Shown here one piece after another: positions 51,485 through 58,500 of a stretch of DNA of 58,500 nucleotides (positions within the stretch are counted from its first letter, which is position 1; each line of letters opens with the position of its first letter). Under the pieces are notes generated by a model. That model did not search any database. It was given only the letters and a program-made list of their open reading frames with translations, and had not been told where the DNA came from. The translations under genes and the position numbers were made by a program. Source of the stretch: Glandiceps talaboti (Eukaryota; Hemichordata; Enteropneusta; Spengelidae); contig NC_135566.1 of assembly GCF_964340395.1 (NCBI RefSeq), positions 16,632,501-16,691,000 of the forward strand, given 5' to 3'.

Positions 51485-52015
51485 TCTGCAGTAAGTACAG
51501 CTAAAATGATGTTGGCTTGGTGTTTCACTCATGTAACATGACAGTTTAATACACACCCTCAGACAACTTACAGCTAAAATGATGTTGGCTTGGTGTTCCA
51601 CTCATGTGACATGACATTAATACACCCTCAGACAACTTCTAATGAAAAACGAACAATTAATATGTGCCATGCACACTGTAGAAGTAGTCAAGTTGAAATG
51701 TTGATTATCTGTTAGAAAATAAACAATTGAAGCCATTAAAATCATCAAGTCCATGTGTAATGTTTTCTTTCATTAGAAGCCTGTTTTTACTGTACTTGCG
51801 AAAGAATAGCAATGCTTATCAGTGTTCAATGTGATTGGGCAAAGGATCCTGCTGTGTTTATTGTGTCTCGGTTATTGTTAGTCTAGAGTTGAAATATGTC
51901 TAGCTATGTGTCAAAAACTTATGTGCCCATGAGTGAAACACCAAGCCTACATCATTTTAGCTATAATGTCCCATGAGTGAAACACCAAGCCTACATCATT
52001 TTAGCTGTAACAGTT
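51485..52015. mobile_element. R1 family inverted-repeat element, copy a
   Basis: The left end carries two units of ACAGCTAAAATGATGTTGGC TTGGTGTT(T/C)CACTCATG; the right end carries two inverted units, CATGAGTGAAACACCAAGCC TACATCATTTTAGCTGTAA. The interior (GTCAAGTTGAAATGTTGATT, CAATGTGATTGGGCAAAGGA) matches copy b. Confidence 0.88.
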
Positions 52016-52504
52016 CATCTATCACTAACCAGTCAACTGTTCTCTGTAGAGTGACAGAATCTCATATCATGTTATTAAGTGTCTGCCTGCTATCAATTTA
52101 CATTTGTCAACATAATTTGTTTTAATTTAGAAGAAATAATATTTTGACACCGGTGGTTAAACGACAAGAAAAACCAAACACAAGACAAAATGATTAATGT
52201 TGTTGGAGGTATTAGGTGACAACTAGTAGGGTCCTGGGATAAATGACGTCGCTATAAATTTTGATCGGTGTCTGTAATATGGGGTGACCTAGTAAAGCAG
52301 CACATCAATAACTGTTATAGTTCAGAGTATACTATTCAATACTAATACGTATATCAGATAACTGTAGTAGTCCAAATCACTTTATTGGCCAATAAATCTA
52401 CCTCTTGAGTTCTGAATAGCCTCTATCATGGTCACTCTATGGTTGAAGATGAGCATTATGTGTGGTCATTGAGTGTTTGTATTATTCCAGTGTGTCGTAA
52501 TAAA

Positions 52505-52805
52505 CCCAATAAAATGTGAGTGTGAGTGCCAGTGTAGCGCACTAAGAGTATTTACCCGAGTGTTTGCAGTGTTCTCTGTGACCACTCGTACTTTCACGAG
52601 AAGAGATTATTAAAGTGGGAAATACAGAAGGAATGCATACCCCAAATATGAGTGCAACTATCAATTTATTTCCACTCATGTTGAGAGGTATTTCTTGTGC
52701 ACTTTCATCTGCTTCATTCATGGAAGTACAGCCACAGAGAAAACTGCAAACATTCTTCCAGAGTACCCACATGCACTGGCACCATACTCATGTTCATGTA
52801 CATTA
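52505..52805. mobile_element. R4 family element, copy e
   Basis: Left half GTGAGTGCCAGTGTAGCGCA and GCAGTGTTCTCTGTG; right half GAAGTACAGCCACAGAGAAA, ACTGCAAACATTC and AGTACCCACATGCACTGGCA. The halves are inverse complements in part. Confidence 0.6.
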
Positions 52806-53659
52806 TTGAGGTGTTGGTGTAGCTGTAGTGATGGACACCAATATCATGGTGGTAGTAGTGGTAGGGAAGAAACAAAAACAATTTTGGGGGCCCTCAAAAT
52901 CTCATTTTACCGCCATACTACAGATTAAAATACCTAAAATTGATTAATAAAACAGTGTTATGTAGACTTGAATTCTTTATCTACTGGGTTACAAAATAAT
53001 GTTTGTTTATAGGTTGGCTCTAGCAGAATTGTTCCCTCTACTATAACACATATATACTTTCTAGTATTTGAAAGGTAGAAAAAGCTCAACTGCACTGCTG
53101 CTAAATTCATAAATATTGTTTTTTATCAGAAAAAAATTCGTAAAGTTTTAGGATTTTCATTCAGAGAAATACAAAAACTGTTTAACACACTGCAGTAATG
53201 GATGACATGGATTTTTTTCTACAATCTACATGAAAATCGATTCAAAACTTTTTAAAATTCTGTACACAATTTTGTTTTGAGGCATACCGTAATTCAGTTA
53301 CTGACCCATACTTGTCATGGCTAGATAAACTATCTCCCTGCCCTACTACCATCCCTGACCTGTTATGCTACAAACTATCAGTGAACTGTAAATTAAATAG
53401 CGTGTTTATAGGTCAAAATTTGTATCTAACTAAGGACAGTAACTATGAAAAAAGTACAGTTCAAATCAATTTATAAAGGAATCACCTATTCAGGTATTTT
53501 AATTAGTAAATTAGATCAACAAATACACGTACTTGACATTTCGTCTCGTCAGACTATTCCTGTTGACTTGCTGTGGGGTTAGAAATTATTTCAGAACTTG
53601 AACAACACATATTGAATTTTTAGAAATATCAAATATGGAATTACTGTATTTCCATGAAC

Positions 53660-54015
53660 AGTAATCAGAGTTTTTGTTAAGGTTGGGGAACCCAGGTAAC
53701 AGAAAGGTGGAAAGGGTAATACAATAGTGTTTCTCCATATAATACAGTCTATGGTAATTTTGTTCGGGAATCCAGGTAAAATGACAATGGAAACCCAGTA
53801 GATTTTACCTTCTTTGATAATACCCCCTAGCAATAACACTGGTATTTCTTTGCCACAACTTACCAAATGATATTCCAAAGTCATTTAACTGCAGTTCCTG
53901 ATCAATGGTTTTGTGTAGGCAATAATGTAGGTAAAATCTACCTGCGTTCTCCAGACATCTTTACCTCCTTCCCAAGTATTAAGCAAAATCTACCGACATT
54001 CCCAGGTCATTTTAC
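53660..54015. repeat. R5 interspersed repeat, copy b
   Basis: TTAAGGTTGGGGAACCCAGG, GGAATCCAGGTAAAATGACA and AGTAGATTTTACC are followed by inverted versions (GTAAAATCTACCTGC, CCCAGGTCATTTTAC). Related to 19.27-19.5 kb. Confidence 0.5.
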
Positions 54016-54784
54016 ACTGTTTCCTATCAGTGTCTTTATTACATTACAGGTATTTAATTTAGTAAAATCAAAGCAAGTTCTGCAATAATTTCACCATGAT
54101 CCCCCAAACAAACTTATATACGGTTATCCTGGTATGGCGAATGTAATGTAGACGACAACTACGCGACATATTTTGATCATCTTTCCCCTTTCATGTTGCT
54201 AAGCTCTAAAACCTTTTCACAATTACTGATATGGTAATAATACTTTACAACCTATACTAGTGATCTATCACCATCTATGTAAATATTTTTGTTAGGGCGG
54301 AGACTTATCAGCTGTAATATGTACAGTTCATGGAGAGCATCTTGCACATACATGCAGTGATAAGGTAACTAGATAATAATAATATGTTTACATATGAATT
54401 ATATCTACAGGATATCACTTTTGTCCATCATCTCAAGGCTATTATCAAAGCAGTGCTTATTTTCCACTTGTAACAACATTCATGGCCACATTGTGTACTG
54501 AACGGAAATGATATGACATACACATTTACATGCATACATGTACATCATGTCACATGTGTGGACATGTAAACTGGGTGTCTGGAGACCATATGGTCTAGAA
54601 TAGGTATCAGTTTTCATATGTTGTGTTTTGCATGGCAGTTGCTATTTATTGCTTTATCTAGTTCTAGCATGACCATCACATGACAAAGACAGATTCATAA
54701 CTTGATAGAAATGTGATAAAATTAAAATTTCCTCTGTGGAGTAAACACAATTTGAATATAACTAGCCTACATCATATACATGTA

Positions 54785-55545
54785 AACTTACAGCTAAAAT
54801 GATGTAGGCTTGGCGTTTCACGCATGTAACATCACATTTAATACACACCCTCAGACAACTTACAGCTAAAATGATGTAGGCTTGGCATTTCACGCATGTA
54901 ACATCACATTTAATACACACCCTCAGACAACTTACAGCTAAAATGATGTAGGCTTGGCATTTCATGCATGTAACATGACATTTAATACACACCCTCAGAC
55001 AACTTACAGCTAAAATGATGTAGGCTTGGCATTTCACTCATGTAACATCACATTTAATACACACCCTCAGACAACTTACAGTTAAAATGATGTAGGCTTG
55101 GCATTTCACTCATGTAACATCACATTTAATACATACCCTCAGACAACTTACAGCTAAAATGATGTAGGCTTGGCATTTCACGCATGTAACATGACATTTA
55201 ATACACACCCTCAGACAACTTCTAATGAAACACAAACAATTACATACATGCCACGTACAATGGGGATGTAAAAGTAGTCAAGTTGAAATGTTGATTATCA
55301 GTTAGAAAATAAACAATGGCATCAAGTCCATGTGTAATGTTTTCATTAGAAGCCTGTTTTTACTGCACTGTACATTGTATAAGAATAGCAATATTTATCA
55401 CTGTTCAATGTGATTGGGTAAAAGATCCTGCTGTTTGTTGTGTGTTATTATTAGTCTAGAGTTGAAATATGTCTAGCTTTGTGTCAAAAACTTATGTGCC
55501 CATGAGTGAAACACAAAGCCTACATCATTTAGCTGTACATCAAAC
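54785..55545. mobile_element. R1 family element, copy b, with six-fold left terminal repeat
   Basis: Six 72-bp units start at 54791, 54863, 54935, 55007, 55079 and 55151, each with CAGCTAAAATGATGTAGGCT TGGC. The unit contains the left terminal repeat. A single inverted right end (CATGAGTGAAACACAAAGCC TACATCATTTAGCTGTA) lies at 55500-55540. The interior is shared with copy a. No coding capacity. Confidence 0.9.
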
Positions 55546-55614
55546 ATAATCACAATGTTACACATACACACCAGTGTGTGACAGTATTCTCAAATATGCT
55601 TCTTCATTCAGCCA

Positions 55615-55960
55615 AGGAAACTACAAGTTGACCTAAGGGGCCTTGTCACTACAGGTTTCTAGACTCATACTACAAGTTGACCTAAGGGGCCTTGTCACTA
55701 CAGGTTGCTAGACTCATACTACAAGTGACCTAAGGGGCCTTGTCACTACAGGTTGCTAGACTCATACTACAAGTGACCTAAGGAGCCTTGTCACTACAGG
55801 TTGCTAGATTCATACTACAAGTGACCTAGGGGGCCTTGTCACTACAGGTTGCTAGACTCATACTACAAGTGACCTAAGGGACCTTGTCACTACAGGTTGC
55901 TAGACTCATACTACAAGTGACCTAAGGGACCTTGTCACTACAGGTTGCTATACTACAAAT
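55615..55960. repeat. about 50-bp tandem array (GACCTAAGGGGCCTTGTCAC)
   Basis: Seven units of CTACAAGTGACCTAAGGGGC CTTGTCACTACAGGTTGCTAGACTCATA type, spaced 49-53 bp. The core half-palindrome matches 7476-7536. Confidence 0.95.
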
Positions 55961-55964
55961 CCCT

Positions 55965-58191
<2,227 letters not shown>

Positions 58192-58500
58192 TTCATTTTT
58201 GGGAGCCTGTAAATTAGACTTGCTCCCTGTTTGCCCGACCATTAAATAAATAAATGCAGTCAATGAAATTTACTTGTTTTGACATTTAACCAACATTCCA
58301 GGAATAGATTCCTCACCAAATGAAGTTCCATTGTTGTAACAGGAAGTGTACTCCTCAAGTCTTGTAAAAACATGTCAATGAGGTGATCACTTCAAGTTAA
58401 CTTTCCAAATTTCATTAAAACTCTCAGTGAGAAAAATAGTTGCCTGGCAGAGCTTAAGAATTGGTTGATCTAGATTAAAGATAATGCTATTTAATCTGGA

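Noticed and set aside
53867-53890. Minus-strand ATGACTTTGGAATATCATTTG|GTAAGT as the CLUH start exon
   Set aside because: It ends in phase 0, whereas exon 2 requires one preceding base, so the frame would break.

Overview
The window is eukaryotic DNA from an intron-rich, AT-rich animal genome, most likely a marine invertebrate. I cannot assign the phylum; a hemichordate, lancelet or lophotrochozoan would all fit. The reasons are a gene with about 28 exons and GT-AG introns, a C1q-domain gene, many microsatellites, palindromic non-autonomous transposon copies and frequent ACATGTA-type words. There is no bacterial gene layout, and most open reading frames of 60 to 130 codons here are chance products of repeats.

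Layout. (1) At 388-796 on the + strand lies the last coding exon of a C1q-domain protein. (2) From 6993 to at least 34640 on the - strand lies the whole recognisable coding sequence of CLUH (clustered mitochondria protein homolog), the cytosolic RNA-binding protein that looks after mRNAs for nuclear-encoded mitochondrial proteins. I rebuilt 27 coding exons by matching the family protein to GT-AG junctions; all splice phases agree. Adding a 7-base candidate start exon at 50678-50684 gives a 1431-residue product. (3) From about 35 to 58.5 kb I see no convincing exon except that candidate and an orphan + strand splice-acceptor/ORF at 35.7 kb. The rest is repeats.

The most unusual feature is within CLUH. 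Several introns hold tandem arrays whose unit is, or lies against, an exon-intron junction. Exon 20 ends in a 40-bp unit repeated 21 times, each copy carrying the intact donor. The exon 4 acceptor plus about 20 codons is repeated about 10 times upstream (period near 68 bp). The 3' end of exon 22 has three decayed copies downstream (period near 120 bp). The exon 23 donor has two or three short decayed copies. Purely intronic arrays also sit close to the acceptors of exons 2, 7 and 11. Local duplication has therefore repeatedly multiplied splice sites of one conserved gene.

The mobile-element content is mostly short inverted-repeat elements in at least four recurring families. R1 has amplified terminal repeats (51.5 and 54.8 kb, with a relative at 15.3 kb). 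R2 has copies at 38.3, 46.1 and 47.6 kb. R3 has copies at 42.1 and 46.7 kb. R4 is palindromic, with copies at 12.2, 15.6, 39.2, 40.3 and 52.5 kb. There are also two large foldbacks inside CLUH introns, a tRNA-like SINE at 16.4 kb and a THAP-like coding fragment at 34.2 kb. Everything was read by eye; no search or alignment was run.
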